DNA of 64,000 nt from Morella rubra (GCA_003952965.2 CM025852.1:8502175-8566174), one strand, 5' to 3'. Shown: positions 44,772 through 57,651, numbered from the stretch's first letter. A program made the numbers and translations. Notes: generated by a model from the letters alone, not told the origin.

Positions 44772-47700
44772 CCTGCAGTTAAAATTCCGGTATAACATCA
44801 AGAAAAGGAGATAGTGAGAATGAGGGTTTCTCTTAAGTATTTAAGTGCACAAACAAGAAAATGATAGTCATTTTTAATAATTTTTCCAAAAGAAAGAGGC
44901 ACACTATAAATTACCAGAGTTGGGATATTTGGAAAGAACCTCTGACTCCGCTTTCCTCTTTCCAGTGAAGTATCCAGATGAAAGTAGAAATGAAGGTAAG
45001 TTGTAATCATGAACTGAAATCAAGATAAACTTGGGAATCCCTGCCAGGAAAATGGAGAAAACATGACGTCATATCCTTCCAAGCATGATACTATTAAATA
45101 TCAAGATGCCCTATATGCAACATCAAGAAGTATCAGAAACTAAATTTCATTTTGGTTAAACAAATAATAGTACAACTAAATTTCATCTGTGTCAAAAATT
45201 CTAGAAGACCATAACATAAAAGAAGAAGAAAAAATACAAATGACAAAACTTACTATTTGATCCAACCATTTTTGTTCAAAAAATAGAATGAAATAAGCAA
45301 CACATAACTTTTGTTCTAATATCCTTCGGTTCAAATTCTAGAACATTTGTTTCCAATCTTGAAACTTGTCTTCAGACTTCTTGCGGATGGAGAAAAGCAG
45401 GATACCAAAGACGGAATTCACCAACCTCAATAGTTTTATATGCAACCGACTCTAATAGCCTGTTATCTCCTGATGCATAAATTCTCCAACTCATTTATCT
45501 TCTCAATTAACTAAAGTTCAACAATACTACTGTACATTCCCCGTACTAACTAGGAGAAGAGTTTTGATATTCTTAGTAATTCCGGTAGAGCCTCACCTCA
45601 TGATTGGACTCCACCACCCACAGCCAGTCTTCAAAATGGCTTAGGCCAAGTTTTTGATTTAAGTGGCTTCATTGAACTAGATTCCAAGTCCATGGCTGTT
45701 TATCCTACAGAGCAACCTCAGAGAAGTTTCAACTCACAGTTTGTAGTGCACATGGAGCCCTTTCTCGAAATTTTCATCCATTTTCCACCTCTTTTTGGAC
45801 TTTTTGTTCATTTCTTCTTCTCCTAGGTGAGAAATCATGGAAGTATCATGGGCTTAGGGTTTACCCTATGCTGCCTTCACAGCCATGAGATTTGAGCCCT
45901 TGACACCATTGTGCTGCTTCTGTGAGGAGAAAGTACACGATTCAATGCTCAATATGATCTTTTCCAGGCTTCTCAATGAAAGAGGTTTTGGGGGAGTCCA
46001 TTTGTCTATGTTTGTGTCGGCTATTAGCAGTCTCTGTAATGGTGGATCCATCTGTTCCATAGAGATCACTTTTGCTGGCTATGCTCAATATCAATTCAGG
46101 TGTTGCATGCCACCATTGAGCCTGTAGAGGTTAGTGGTGTTTATCATGGTGAATCGGCTGTCTCCATAAAGTGGCTTGTTAAAACCAAGATGTTCAAAAC
46201 CTAAAACCTTGAGCGACAGTAGTTGGTTAAGCATGGAGACCCTGGTTCAGTTGTGAAGTTCCTGACCGATTTTCTGATGTAGAAATAAATAGGGACTCCG
46301 ACCTTGGATTACTCATGAGAACCATGTTTTATTTTCCAGAATTAAGTCTTGGGTTGCTGAGATCCAACCCATTCAGCTTGGGCCCAGACAAAGTTTTTCT
46401 GAATTGGTCAAACCAGGTAAACTCAAATCTAACCTAGATATCAACGAGTTTCATTTGGCTTCAGCCAATTCAGGTCATCTTTTGCCTAGTTTAAATAGTT
46501 TTCAGTCAATTCAGGTGCTTTTTGATTAGTTTGAATGGTTCCCTGGTCAGTTCGGATGGGTTTCAGCCAGTTCAGGTTTTTTCTTGGTCAACTTAGGTCA
46601 TTCTTCCAAGAGGTCAATTCCATATTGATCTGATTCTTTGAACAGATCTATTAGGTGCCCAACCCTTTGACATTTCTGTGAACTTCAATCACAAACCCTT
46701 AAAGATGAGGGAGAGTCATTTGGGAATCCTTGAAGATACTGTTGATTAGTTGAAAAACTTAACTACCATACAATTATTGGATAGATATAGATGAATAAAA
46801 CAGACAAGAAAGCAAAGAGAAAGAAAGAGAAGTACAGAGAGAGAGAGAGAACGACTATAAGGAAGAGAGGACCCACAATTAGGTCTCCTATCCTGGCCAA
46901 TATCTTCATCTATATTAGCATATAAAATACACATTGGATCATTGCCCTCTAAATTTTAAAATTATTATATTACACCAACACTCTCCCTCAAGCTAAGATC
47001 TTTATATCCCCATTTACCCAGGTTGTTTAAGGTTGTGTAAAAGAAGCTTACTTAACACTACCTTTGTTAAGTATCTTCTCTCTTTACTTATAAAAAAAAA
47101 ACACTCCCTTTGTCAAATGTCGGCAAATTATTCTCCTATCTTCACATAAAGCATACAAATTCTTACCACACTCAATTTCTCCTTGACAAAATTTCTGTCC
47201 ACCACATTGTATTTGTTTAGTCATGCTAGACTCGGTAATGAGCAACATTGATCACTGCCATATTATTACAACAAAGTTCTAGGATCTTTAGACTCATTGG
47301 CAAAGTCATATGACAATACAGTCAACCATATTTCATGTACTCTCTCCTTCTTGGCTTTAAACTTCTTTCTAAGCTTGATCTAGAAGCAATATTGTTTTCT
47401 ACTTTGCTGGATTATCTGCTTTTAATTGTGCCGAATTATCTCCAAACAATCTCCAAGTGTGACACCCTGAGTCCCACATGGAGTGGGAAAGGAGAAGTAA
47501 TGAGAAAGGGAATGAGAAAAAGGTGAAGTCCCACATTAGTTCCTTACTGGGTGAAACTTGGACTTATATTCGTTCTAAAGGGGGTCAAAAGCAACCTTGA
47601 CTAAGGAACTACCGAACTGTAGTCCTTTGGAAGGGGAATTTGCAGCTGCAAGATTGGGAATAGAGGAAGCAGTATGTAGGGGATATCAGGATTTCATTGT

Positions 47701-50700
47701 GGAGGGCGACACAATAGTGGTGATCAATCCAATTCGTTTCTATCTGCGAAGAAGGTGGCGTATCCATAACCAGATGGAAAACATCCATGGTGACCTTCGG
47801 AGAATTCCACACTGGAAGGTTAACCATGTGAATAGAGATGCGAACATGATGGAACATCATTTGGCTCATTGGGCTGCCTTTAAGATTAGTTCTGGAGGCC
47901 ACCCCTTTTACCTGAGCATATTACGGAATTACCATGGGTCTATGAGGGATCTGACCCCCCATAGGGGCAGCAGTAGGCAGGAACCCTCTTTTTGTAACCA
48001 ACTTGGTGTTGGGTGTTTTTTATTTCAAGTAATGAAGTTCGTTTTGTCAAAAAAAAAAGAAGCACAGCTTCATTGTAGACGCTAAGGGAGTGAATGAACA
48101 ATTGGATCATCATTAAGGTGATGTTTGGCAAGCAAAAATTTTAAGAATTTTGACTTTGTAGGAGAAAATTTTGAATTTGGACATTTTATGGGGTTTGTAA
48201 AAAGTTTGTAAAAAAATAAGAATGTTTGATTGTAAAATGATTTTTATTGGAGTTTGTTAAAAAGTAAGGAGAGAGAATATTTGATTAAATTTTATAATGA
48301 AAAAGTAATGGAGTTTGTAAAAAGTAAGGAGAGAGAAGATTTGATATAAATTTTTTTTATAAAAAAGTACTGAAGTTGGTGCGAAAAGGTGTTGGAATTT
48401 GTGTAAAATTTTTGAGATTTTGATGTTTGGTTGTAAAAATTTTGATCTTTTGAAATTTTTTCTTAAAAGTTAAAATTTTTCATTACCAAACATCACCTAA
48501 GAAGTTCATGAAATAATGCTCTTTAAGCTAATTTCCTGATAACATGTATAAAAACATGATGTCTCCACTTTACTCACAATGGCACTCCTAAGATGATAGT
48601 TATCAGAATAAAGAAGGCAATTGTCGAGTACATGGCGACATCTTTGCCATTGGTCTCAAGTACGCTACTTCCCTCCCTACGTCCTCCCAGAAAAGACAAA
48701 TATATAAACATATATATCTCTCCTGCTCTCTCCCACTAAGTCAATTTATGCTCTCATCCTATAATCCCTCTCCATCTTCTTGTCGAATTGACATGAGTGG
48801 CTAAATGTGTATATAACCAGGCAATATGTGCATCAAAGCTATTAGGGTCTCATGTGTTTCTTTCTCGATTTTCTTGGGCTAATTTCCCTCAGAACTTCTG
48901 TTTTGCAGTCAATATTTTTTCTTTGAACTAAAGCCCTTCTGCCTCCTTTCCTCTCAAATCACAAGTAAGCTCCTGATAATTGTGCTGTATGCTCCCTTTT
49001 GCCTTCTTGACTCACTAAAGCATGAGTGAGTAAGCTCCTGTTAATCATGCGTACGCTCATGATATAATCCTTTTCTTCCTCTCTTGGGGCAATGTTTAGG
49101 ACATGTGCTAAACCTAGTTTTGAGTTGTTAGGCTACTTCCTTGAAATCAACAGATAAGAAAACTATATCTCTCAGGTGTCTCATACATGAGCAAACAGTC
49201 ATAGATTGGAACTTAAGGGGGGGTTTAGCAGAGCATAGTTACGTAAGGAACTCAGCTAAGGATACTGCAACGATGAAGAAGAAGATGAAGAAGAACAAGA
49301 AGACAAGAAGAACAAAGTCTAACCTATGTACATTTCATTTATAGCCTGCCAGATTTTTAATTTTAAGTGAAAATTCATTGTTTGCATCTAAATTAGTGCT
49401 CAACACTTATGCTGATCATATCTCTCGCAGTTAAACATAAACTCAACACAATCTTAGCATAGGACCTGAGAGTCCCAGGAAAATTTGTTTCATATGTAGG
49501 TCTCTAGGGGATTGCTATGTCAACAAAGTTTACCCGATGAAGTATCCATATGCCCTATTTGACCTCTAGATGTAAACACGAATAACAACAACAATGAAAC
49601 ATTAAGCTCTGCAATGACACAGTTTATAGCAACCAATGATAATGGCCAGCTTACCATATTCCTTTGCAGCATTCACAGCCACAACATTAGCCTCGCCATT
49701 AATCCTTTTCATCTGTTCCTCACTTCCAAAACCTCCAAGGGTTGAAACAACTGTAGTAGCCCCAACAAGCACTTCATCCCAGTTTACATAGAAAACATCT
49801 CCTGCATATCATCAAGAGTATTTTTTACAATCCCCATCCATGGAAAACTAATCATAGAATTGCAAGAAATCCAACAAGTCGTGAAATAAAGTTCTTATCA
49901 AGCTACAAATGAAGGTACTTATTTCTAACTTGACAAATATGTGCCAAGATTGAAAACAAAAATAAGAAACTAGATATCTCTGATCAAATGTCTTGTAGGA
50001 ACCAAGAATGTGTAAAAGAAAGCAAAAATACAAAAAGGATCTCTATTAGCTTCTTAATATGGCGTTTGTAGAGTGTTGCCATACAAAATCAATTATTTAT
50101 ATGACCTCACTTAGAATTTTTGAATGGGCCAGTTATACTAGATATCTCAATGCCAAAAACTAACAAAGTCTAAGATAGAAAGTTCTCAATTTCAACCAAA
50201 TAATAGGATACTGGCCCCCAAGCACACACACATTCACACCCATATACATATAACTTTGATATATAGCTGAAAACAAAGGTAAAAATTTCTATAATACCGC
50301 TCATATCATTTATCGTTTCCAGATTTTGACGATAGGGATATTTGTGCTGTACGATTTATCCATCCTTTTTCCATTCAAACTATGCTGAATCTAAACCACA
50401 TTATCTAAGGTTTTTGTTTAATTTTTATGAAATCTTGACAAGAAATACATTCATCTTCTACAATTTCTTTGTCATTTTCTTAATTTACTTTATGCCAAGA
50501 CCACCAATTCATTAACGGACAAAAAAGGACTCGACAATTAATTGACTGTTTAAGCATGAACTGTATGAAAGTATGCAGAGGTGTCCATGAAAAGGGATTC
50601 TAAGTGCATGGTATATCTTTTTAAAATCCGAATATTGAACAAAGAAAAGTATTTCCTTTTCCTTCATCATAATTTTAGGGAGGAGATGAGGGATTTTAGA

Positions 50701-52350
50701 CTTTCAGGGTGTTGAAAGAGATTTTCCAAAATTTTAGGGGCTGGAGAGAGGAGCTTTTGGTTAAATTCCCATCTCTGACTAGTTGAAAGATAATTTCAAT
50801 AGATGACGCATTTCAAAAAAGAAAAAGAAAAATTGACTACAAAAACCCCACTGATAAATGCCATATATGTAAGAAGTATCGGCCCCAATTCTGAGAGCGC
50901 AGAGAGAGTATAGGATTTTCGTCCAGGTCCACAAGCCACTAGATACAAATTTATAAAGAACTTTATCTTGGAATCAATTTCTTCATCATGAAAGAAAGAA
51001 AGAAATAGATTGGTACTGCTTGAAATTTTGACAGCATTTCATAATATCATCCTGTAATCCTTAAGGATGATTTGCTTCTAAGTAGCTGAATATATTCCAA
51101 GGGCACAAAATTCGTGAAAACGACATCAAGAAATGCAGCAGTAGTTCCTTTCCAAAGCAAACATCATGTTCGTTTCTAAGATTTATTTCAGATCTCCATT
51201 ATTTCATTTTGCTGGAATGAATGAAACTGCTGTCATACAGGTGCTGCTATAAACCAAAACTAAAACTTGATTCAGCATCATAAATAGGGTTAAATGAAAA
51301 GATGACGTATTCCAGGGGGCATAATGAATTTTATGTACCTGATTTCCAATTTACCTGATCTACCCATGAACTCGGGTAAGTAGGACGCCCCGATCTGTCA
51401 AATTAAGAAGACATTCAAATAACAAGAAAGTAAACAGGACAAAGGAAAAGGTTATCCAATGCCAACAAAATTATTTGATCAGAGTTTCTTAGAATTCTAT
51501 TTATTTCTGGAATGCTAGAAGACAAGACCACTCATTAGAATTATATCCATTTTCACACAATAAACAGGATGAGAAAACAATATCGGACAAAACATTTCCC
51601 TTTTTACCTGCTAAGACTTATAACCTCTATTCCCTTCGATACTGCAGCCTTGCATATAGCAGAACCCACAAACCCACTGCCTCCTAAGACTACAACCTAC
51701 CAGTGAAAGCATCTGGGTGAGCACAGTGCTAATAAGTAGCCAAAACACAGATTTCACAAACAGAAAGACTGACAGGAATAAGTCCTGCATACTCTTTCGG
51801 TCTTAATATCAGCTACAACATCGATTGTAGCACCCTCAGAATCAACCCTCACAGTTGCTCCGGCATAGCTGCATCTCACACCAAACCTGCACAATGTATA
51901 ATCAGCTCAATTTCAGGACTCCTTGTTCGATGAGCAACATTAATTCATACTTCCCCAGAGAACTGAATGTACACTCATGGAAATCTTTTCATCAAGACTT
52001 GTGAAGCACCCAAGCAATTGCTAATTAGTAGAGCAAGATGACTAAATTCAATTCCCCGCTCAAAATCCCCGCCAATTAAACTTATACAAAACAGATTAAA
52101 GAAACAAAAGCAAAAAATGGAAAAAGAAATTATTCGTAATCACATTAATCACATGCGGAGAAGCACGACCACTTCAAGATGGTGAGCAAAAAACGTAACC
52201 CCATTAACTTATTGTATTCGATTCAACAGTTTCTGAGAGCTAGAAAGCTGACCGGTTTTGAAAATGCGAAGTGGGTCGGTTACGAAAGGAAGCTCTAGTG
52301 CGAGAGTAGGGGAGTGGTGGAACTGCAGGGAAGGAGAGAAACGACGCCAT
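44492..52350 (-). CDS. Plastid-type NAD(P)-binding Rossmann-fold protein (atypical SDR)
   Basis: Seven exons on the minus strand, all GT-AG with consistent phases: 52350-52253, 51886-51793, 51696-51608, 51394-51339, 49801-49655, 45040-44915, 44772-44492; 891 nt, 296 codons plus stop. The N-terminal ~40 residues are Ser/Arg/Pro-rich with few acidic residues, like a chloroplast transit peptide. The third exon opens the nucleotide-binding motif GGSGFVGS after a beta strand (VVVL). Later motifs include VSTLGGFGSEEQM, KFILISVHDYNLP, the SSGYFTGKRKAE block with the family Tyr and Lys, and VVLRPGFIYG. It resembles Arabidopsis NAD(P)-binding proteins of the At5g10730/At1g32220 type (recalled). The substrate is unknown. 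The long 4.6-kb sixth intron holds a LINE and a MITE. It converges on SMN. Confidence 0.9.
45041..47579. other. SDR intron 6, part upstream of the LINE
   Basis: No exon seen. 46440-46620 has degenerate repeats of a CAGCCAATTCAGGTCA-like word. 46800-46860 has GA-rich simple sequence. 46960-47040 carries an ACACTCTCCCTCAAGCTAAG stretch often seen beside copia-type elements. 47460-47575 has two GTCCCACAT motifs common in plant repeats. Confidence 0.4.
47580..48059 (+). mobile_element. 5'-truncated LINE with RNase H-like C-terminus
   Basis: An open frame (47597-48085) reads as an RVT_3/RNase H-like domain of plant LINEs: GEFAAARLGIEEAV, then FIVEGDTIVVI with the acidic residue, then VNRDANMMEHHLAHWA near the end. 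A downstream A-rich tail (48050-48059) marks the 3' end. The reverse-transcriptase part is missing. Inserted in SDR intron 6 in the opposite direction to the gene. Confidence 0.75.
48117..48497. mobile_element. Tourist-like (PIF/Harbinger) MITE
   Basis: Terminal inverted repeats GGTGATGTTTGG / CCAAACATCACC, continuing imperfectly inwards (AAAATTTTAA-type). Flanked by TAA at 48114-48116 and 48498-48500, the 3-bp target-site duplication of this family. 381 bp, AT-rich, no coding capacity. Confidence 0.85.
48501..49654. other. SDR intron 6, part near exon 5
   Basis: Intronic. A GAAGAAGATGAAGAAGAACA-type simple repeat lies at 49273-49315. No additional exon or element recognised. Confidence 0.5.
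49802..51338. other. SDR intron 4
   Basis: Intronic DNA of about 1.5 kb between exons 51394-51339 and 49801-49655. No inserted element recognised. Confidence 0.5.
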
Positions 52351-52550
52351 TTGGAAAAGAACAAAGCAAATATCCGCAAAGATATCAGTTCTTAATGGCC
52401 TCTGGCTCTGGTTGTTTCGAGTTTCGAGTGACGCACGAACCACTACTTAGACCTCCCGCCGTAACAAATACGAACGATGCCGCATAGGACAGGAGAAGTG
52501 GTCCTAATCCCTTCACTTCACTCCTGAAGGTGCTAAGAGACATTAGGGCT

Positions 52551-53800
52551 ATGTTTGGGATCGGTTTTTAACTTGGGATTTAAGACTTAAGTCCCACTTT
52601 AAGTCCCCGTGTTTGGATGTGTAGGTTTTTAAATCGGGTTTCTGCCAACATGACATACCTGTCAGACTTGTCAACGTCTTCGCGTGCTTCGATATCAAAT
52701 ATCGAATTAAAAAATATTATTGAGTCATTGTTTCTCTAACTTCACCGTCTGACTTACAAAGTATGTGGACCCTACATTACAATCCTATCCACCTATAATG
52801 GGGTCCACAGTTAGTGTCTAAGGATCTACGAATCGCACCGTTGGGAAATGTTTGCTGGATCCCCATCCCTCATCTCCATAACCTAACGCCTTAGCAAAAT
52901 TGCAGAGGACTTCTCTTTCTTCCCTTTCCTATTTCCACCCCATTCTAACTAGCCGCTTGCATTTTGCACCCTCGCAATTATATCACCCTCCCAATAAAAT
53001 CTGTCTTACACATCACTCACCTTCCGAATGTCCTCCTGTCACTTTTCCCCTCCATAGCCCTAGTTTCATCACCAGATTCGCAAATCTAATGCGCCTAAGT
53101 CTTAAATCTCAGTAATGGCAGCATCACTCACCTTCTGAACGTCCTCTTGTCCACGATAGCATTTCGAACGAGATTGATTAACAATCCCCTCCACTTACAT
53201 TAACCCAACGGCTATAACTGCTTCCCCCTACCCACTCCAGTTCTTGCCCCAAATTAAGCATAGATAAATAACAAACGACCATTTTGGACATTCAGAAATG
53301 CCACATTTTGAGCTGGAACCAAGGAAATCGGCTATTTGCAGCTCTGGTTCAGCGAGTCCCTCTCCACCGCATTGAAGCCCAGCACGCCAGAGCCCCATTC
53401 TTCGGTCCGGAAGCGTCCCTGTGGTGGTCGTCCCGGTGTCTTGCCTATCACAGCCCCCATAACCCGGAGTATTTCCAAGGTTAATATCCCCATTACTTAT
53501 AATTCAACTATTGTGTTTAAATACCGTATTTGGTGTATTTAGGACCCACACGAAGTGGTGTCTTTCTCTGTTTGATGGTATTACTCTGAGAAGTGTGACA
53601 GTATAGTTATATTAATGGAAGATATCAGTTGCAGGGATACTACTTGAGGAATTCAAAGCATTGTCCTCCTAACCCACTAATTAAACCTCTCCGGTTCAAG
53701 CAAAGGAAGGTTAGTATATTTCGACATGTCTGTGCATTCTGTTAATTAATTAATTTATTTATGAATGATGTTTACTTAATAAGTATACGCTGTTTTGACT
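52551..53800. other. 5' region of the Harbinger element
   Basis: About 1.2 kb between the TIR and ORF1. Contains pyrimidine-rich stretches and a short open segment at 53284-53484 with no recognised product. It may be promoter and leader. Confidence 0.35.
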
Positions 53801-53805
53801 ATATA

Positions 53806-53960
53806 TGCATATACTGATGTTGTTAATAATACTTAATTAAGTAGGAAGGAAAATTATGTAGATTCGCATTTAAGTATAATTGTGCATATACTGATATTGT
53901 CCCATACTTAATTAAGTAGGAAGGACAATTGTGTAGATTCGCAAAAGAAGTATACTTGTG
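53806..53960. repeat. Two-copy tandem repeat (~80 bp unit)
   Basis: CATATACTGATGTTGT, TACTTAATTAAGTAGGAAGG and TGTAGATTCGCA recur in the same order at 53808 and 53886. Confidence 0.75.
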
Positions 53961-54287
53961 CCCCTATAGTCATGTAACAATGTCTGGATCGTCAAACCTT
54001 ATTTAAATGCGTGTGCCAATTAGTTTCATACCTCATTTAAAACTTCCAAGTGTGAAACCTTATTTACACGTGTTTCCCAATTACATTCGGACCTTATTTA
54101 TATGTGTTTGCCAATTAGATCCGAACCTAATAATTGTGCCCTTTATTTATGTATAATAGTGCCATGTTAATGATGTATAATAAGATTTGAAACCTGTTCA
54201 GTAGTCATGTTACTAGAACAGGATCATCACTTTTCCCGTATGCCATTTTGAGGAACTGTTTTTATAATAATGTTTGTTAATCTGCAG

Positions 54288-55365
54288 ATGGGGAAAGATT
54301 CGGACTGGACAGATGAGGAAGAGCTCGCACTGATTCGTATTGTTCTTGAAAAGCAAAACCGAGGGGACGTGACGAAAGCTAATCCACATCAGAGTGTGTG
54401 GACTACTATTGTGGAAGAGTGGACCACGAAACTTGGGAAGGATGAACTGAGAAAAAAATTCGCAACAAATACAAGAGGTGCAAGTAGCAGTGGAAAGCTT
54501 GGAGTGACCTCGTGAACAAGGAGACTGGTTTTGGCTGGGAGCAGTCAAAAACAAGGTCTTTGGAACTAATGCTCAATGGGAGTCCTTCAATGCGGTAATG
54601 ACCTATACCTCAGATCCTATCTATGTAATGTACCAATGATTTCCATTCCGGATTAGAATAAGTTGTTTATTCATATTCCCCAATTGACTTTGTTGCTGTC
54701 ATGGCTTGCAGAGGCATCCAAATTATGGGATGTTTCAAACAAGGGGCTTCCCGAACTATGAGATTATGTTGCTTCTCTTCGTTGGCTCTGTGGCCACTGG
54801 TAAGTACACCCATACTCGCACTGCCAGTCCACCCAACACTGATGAAGAGCGCAAGTTGGAGGAAGGGTTGAACGAGATAAAGATTAGCGGTTTGTGTGGT
54901 CAGTCCACCCAGTAGACACCATCTGAGCGTGGGACAGCCAGACAATCCTCACCCACTATACCTGTCTCTAGGAAGCGAGGGTCAGATGGTTCCTCCTAGT
55001 GAATTGATCAAAGCATCCTAAGGGCAAGTCCACTACCCCTGTTGTCGAAGACAATGCAATGGATAGGTTTGTTGACATAGCTGCCAAGCAAAATGACATT
55101 CTGGAGACTTGGCTTGTTTCCTAAAATAATTGGCTTGCTTCCCAAACTAACCAAGACAATCGAGTGGCTAGACTCGGGTTTGATCAATTCTTATTGGAGG
55201 ACGCTTACTCCAAGTTCATCCAACTGTTGAGGGATCTTAAGACTGAAGGAGACAACGCCAGATTATTCAGGGGATGTGAAAAGCTGTAAAGTCCTTATGC
55301 ACAGAAGATGTTCCTTCTAATGGATGATGCAGAGCGTAGGGCTTGGTGGGATGAGCTGTAGTAGA
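54288..55365 (+). pseudogene. PIF/Harbinger ORF1-type Myb/SANT-like protein, broken
   Basis: The ATG at 54288 follows an acceptor-like TCTGCAG. The N-terminal part (DWTDEEELALIRI, then SVWTTIVEEW) is the trihelix/Myb-like DNA-binding domain of Harbinger ORF1 proteins, which help the transposase bind element ends. A shift near 54455 and an in-frame TAG near 54491 break it. The reading resumes as QWKAWSDLVNKETGFGW, then past an intron at about 54596-54712 as RHPNYGMF. The C-terminal helix-rich part (about 55050-55365, ending DAERRAWWDEL) has more stops. It cannot make a full protein. Confidence 0.7.
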
Positions 55366-56504
55366 CGTTGCCTGATTTTCATCAACTATTTTTTACGTTA
55401 GTTGTATTTCAATTCCTACATTATTCCCAAACAATTTCCTATTTTATTAATTGTAGTACTTGTTTGTAGTTGTTGTTAGTTGTTGAGACAGCTGTTCGTT
55501 CCTCCTAATATTTTATGCATCCTGTGATTTATATTATTGAAATGTCATATATTGTATCTGTCTAATAAACTATGGTTTATGCAAGAATTTCGTAAATTAG
55601 TATTGGCAATGTGGTAGTAGTTTTTTAGTGAGTCATCCTCACGTTTGATTAGCTCATTTTCATTTATAATAAAATAGGTTACTATCAGTGTAATTTATAA
55701 TACACGTAGTGAATTATAAACCGTAATCAGTCGTCTGTTATACCTAGAGGCTGTGACGAAACAATTCATCTATTGTAATGTATGTTCCTACGGAAGTTAA
55801 GGGAAAGGCCAAAATTGCGTATATACTTGATATGGTATTACAGTTAGGACTACCCTTTATGCTTACTAGGTGTATATCTCAGCTGGTTGTATTGTTGATG
55901 GTTATTTGCCAGGTCCGACATTAGTTGGAGTAATCTAAGAATATTTTTTCCCAACAGTTTGATATGCGACCAAAATATGTGTCTGCCGGGTGTTGGCAAT
56001 AGGTGGAATGCACCTATTAACTTCCAGCATACAACTTGTCTCGCATAGACTTCTATCCATGAGTCCCAGGTGTTGGCAATAGGTGAAATTTACCTATTAT
56101 TTTGTCCAGCATACAACATATCATTGTTGCACTTTTCAATCCAATGTTTCAAATACCATATAACATAAATACAACAACCCACCATGCTAAAGGCAACAAG
56201 TTCTAAAAAATCTTTGCTAAAGTTCATACATATTAGATCAGCCATTTGAAAACTAAAATACAACATATCCATTACATTTAAAATATAAACCAAACATAGA
56301 TATTAATGTCAATGAAGTTCTCAAAAATTTCCCAAATTCCTTAGTTGCCAGTATCAAACTAGGGACCTTGAACCAAAATCCCAAAGACGCCAACCAGAGA
56401 ACCGTAGCTATTTTGGGTGACATCCCTCCATTTAAAATACCCACATAACAATTATAAGTGTCAATGTCCACGAACCAATCAGCCACTGCTTGAAGCACTT
56501 CTCC
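55366..56504. other. Spacer between ORF1 and the GRF gene
   Basis: AT-rich. Two copies of a GGTGTTGGCAATAGGTG word (55989, 56070) sit in a short local repeat. No gene accepted. Confidence 0.4.
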
Positions 56505-57044
56505 TTATGTTGCGCAGTCGTGCTTCTTCCTCCATTAGCTGCATCTTCTTGACCAAGGGAAGCAACAGTTGTTGTCCGCGAGCACACGTTGGGGGGGGGG
56601 GTCCATCCATTGGAAGTACCCACACGATGAACCAATTTGCAAAAAATATTAGGAGGATACGAATAAACGAAAGGATGACATAAATGCATTGATAGAGGGC
56701 CTTCTTATTGGCTCAGACAATCACAAAATAGCAAAATATGATGTGTGTTACACATGGCATGGTTATAGCCAACCAACCTAATAACGACATTGCAAACTAC
56801 TGTAAATTTCAAAATCACTGAAAAGGAAACATATTTTTGTTGCTGGTATTACCATTCCAAACGTGTACATTGGACATCCAAAGAATCGCCGGCCTGGGTT
56901 TCGTTCAGTCATGGATGTTTGAACACATGCCCGTAGATTACATAGGTAGTATGGATACTCCGAAAAATCATTCCATCTTGAAAAACCATTCCTATGACTC
57001 CCTCTTCCATGACGGTGCGACTCCGAATACAAATCAGAAGGCAT
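56505..57044 (-). pseudogene. GRF-type zinc-finger gene inside the Harbinger region, probably broken
   Basis: Minus-strand exon 1 starts at 57044 (MPSDLYSESHRHGRG) and ends near 56854 with the first half of a GRF finger: CNLRACVQTSMTERNPGRRF then FGCPMY, including the family NPGRRFFGC core. The second exon (about 56620-56505) completes the finger with CGYFQWMD. A run of G at about 56589-56599 (C on the coding strand) then puts the rest out of frame. In the other frame it reads CARGQQLLLPLVKKMQLMEE and a basic helix before a stop. The break is in a homopolymer, so it may be a sequencing error. Unlike the MULE copies there is no C-terminal membrane helix before the stop. Confidence 0.7.
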
Positions 57045-57651
57045 TTTGTTGCTAGATTAACTGTGGTATGAGATTTGGTTTTAGGTAGGGTTTCTGTGAC
57101 ACAGAAAGGGGGATTTCGTATAGGTAAGGTTCTATTGATACAAGACCGGGTTAAGCTTGCTCAGACCTAGCATCCACCCACATGTTGATGTGACAATATA
57201 CTTTCTTATTTTTTTAGCGATATACTTAAGATAATTCTTTGTTGTGACCATATAGTTCACGGTGCCACATTAACAGACTGGGCTTTTTTGTAATTCGTTG
57301 ACTCCCCTCTGTTTTCCCTCCAAATCTATCCTGTAACAATATATGCATGCTAACATATACATAGGCATATCATATACATGAACTATAACATAAGATACAG
57401 AATATTGAAGCATGATATTATTCACAGATAAAACATTATTTAGAAAGTCTACAAGTTATCAATATTGTTATATATGAGTACACACCACTGGCATGAAAAT
57501 AGTGTTTTGAACTTAATGAACAGGTGATTATTGAGTATTTACTTAACAATTTCGATTAATCTTTTTCCTAAACATCACAACCGATTGTTTAACGTTGAAA
57601 TGTCAGTGGTTGAAACAATGGAATAGTGGTTTATGACAAACAAACCACTTA

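Noticed and set aside
45885..46127. Frames open on both strands in SDR intron 6
   Set aside because: No motif, no splice context and no repeat identity; likely chance.
49141..49344. Lys/Met-rich frame near a GAA simple repeat
   Set aside because: It is produced by the AAG/GAA simple repeat within an SDR intron; no homology recognised.
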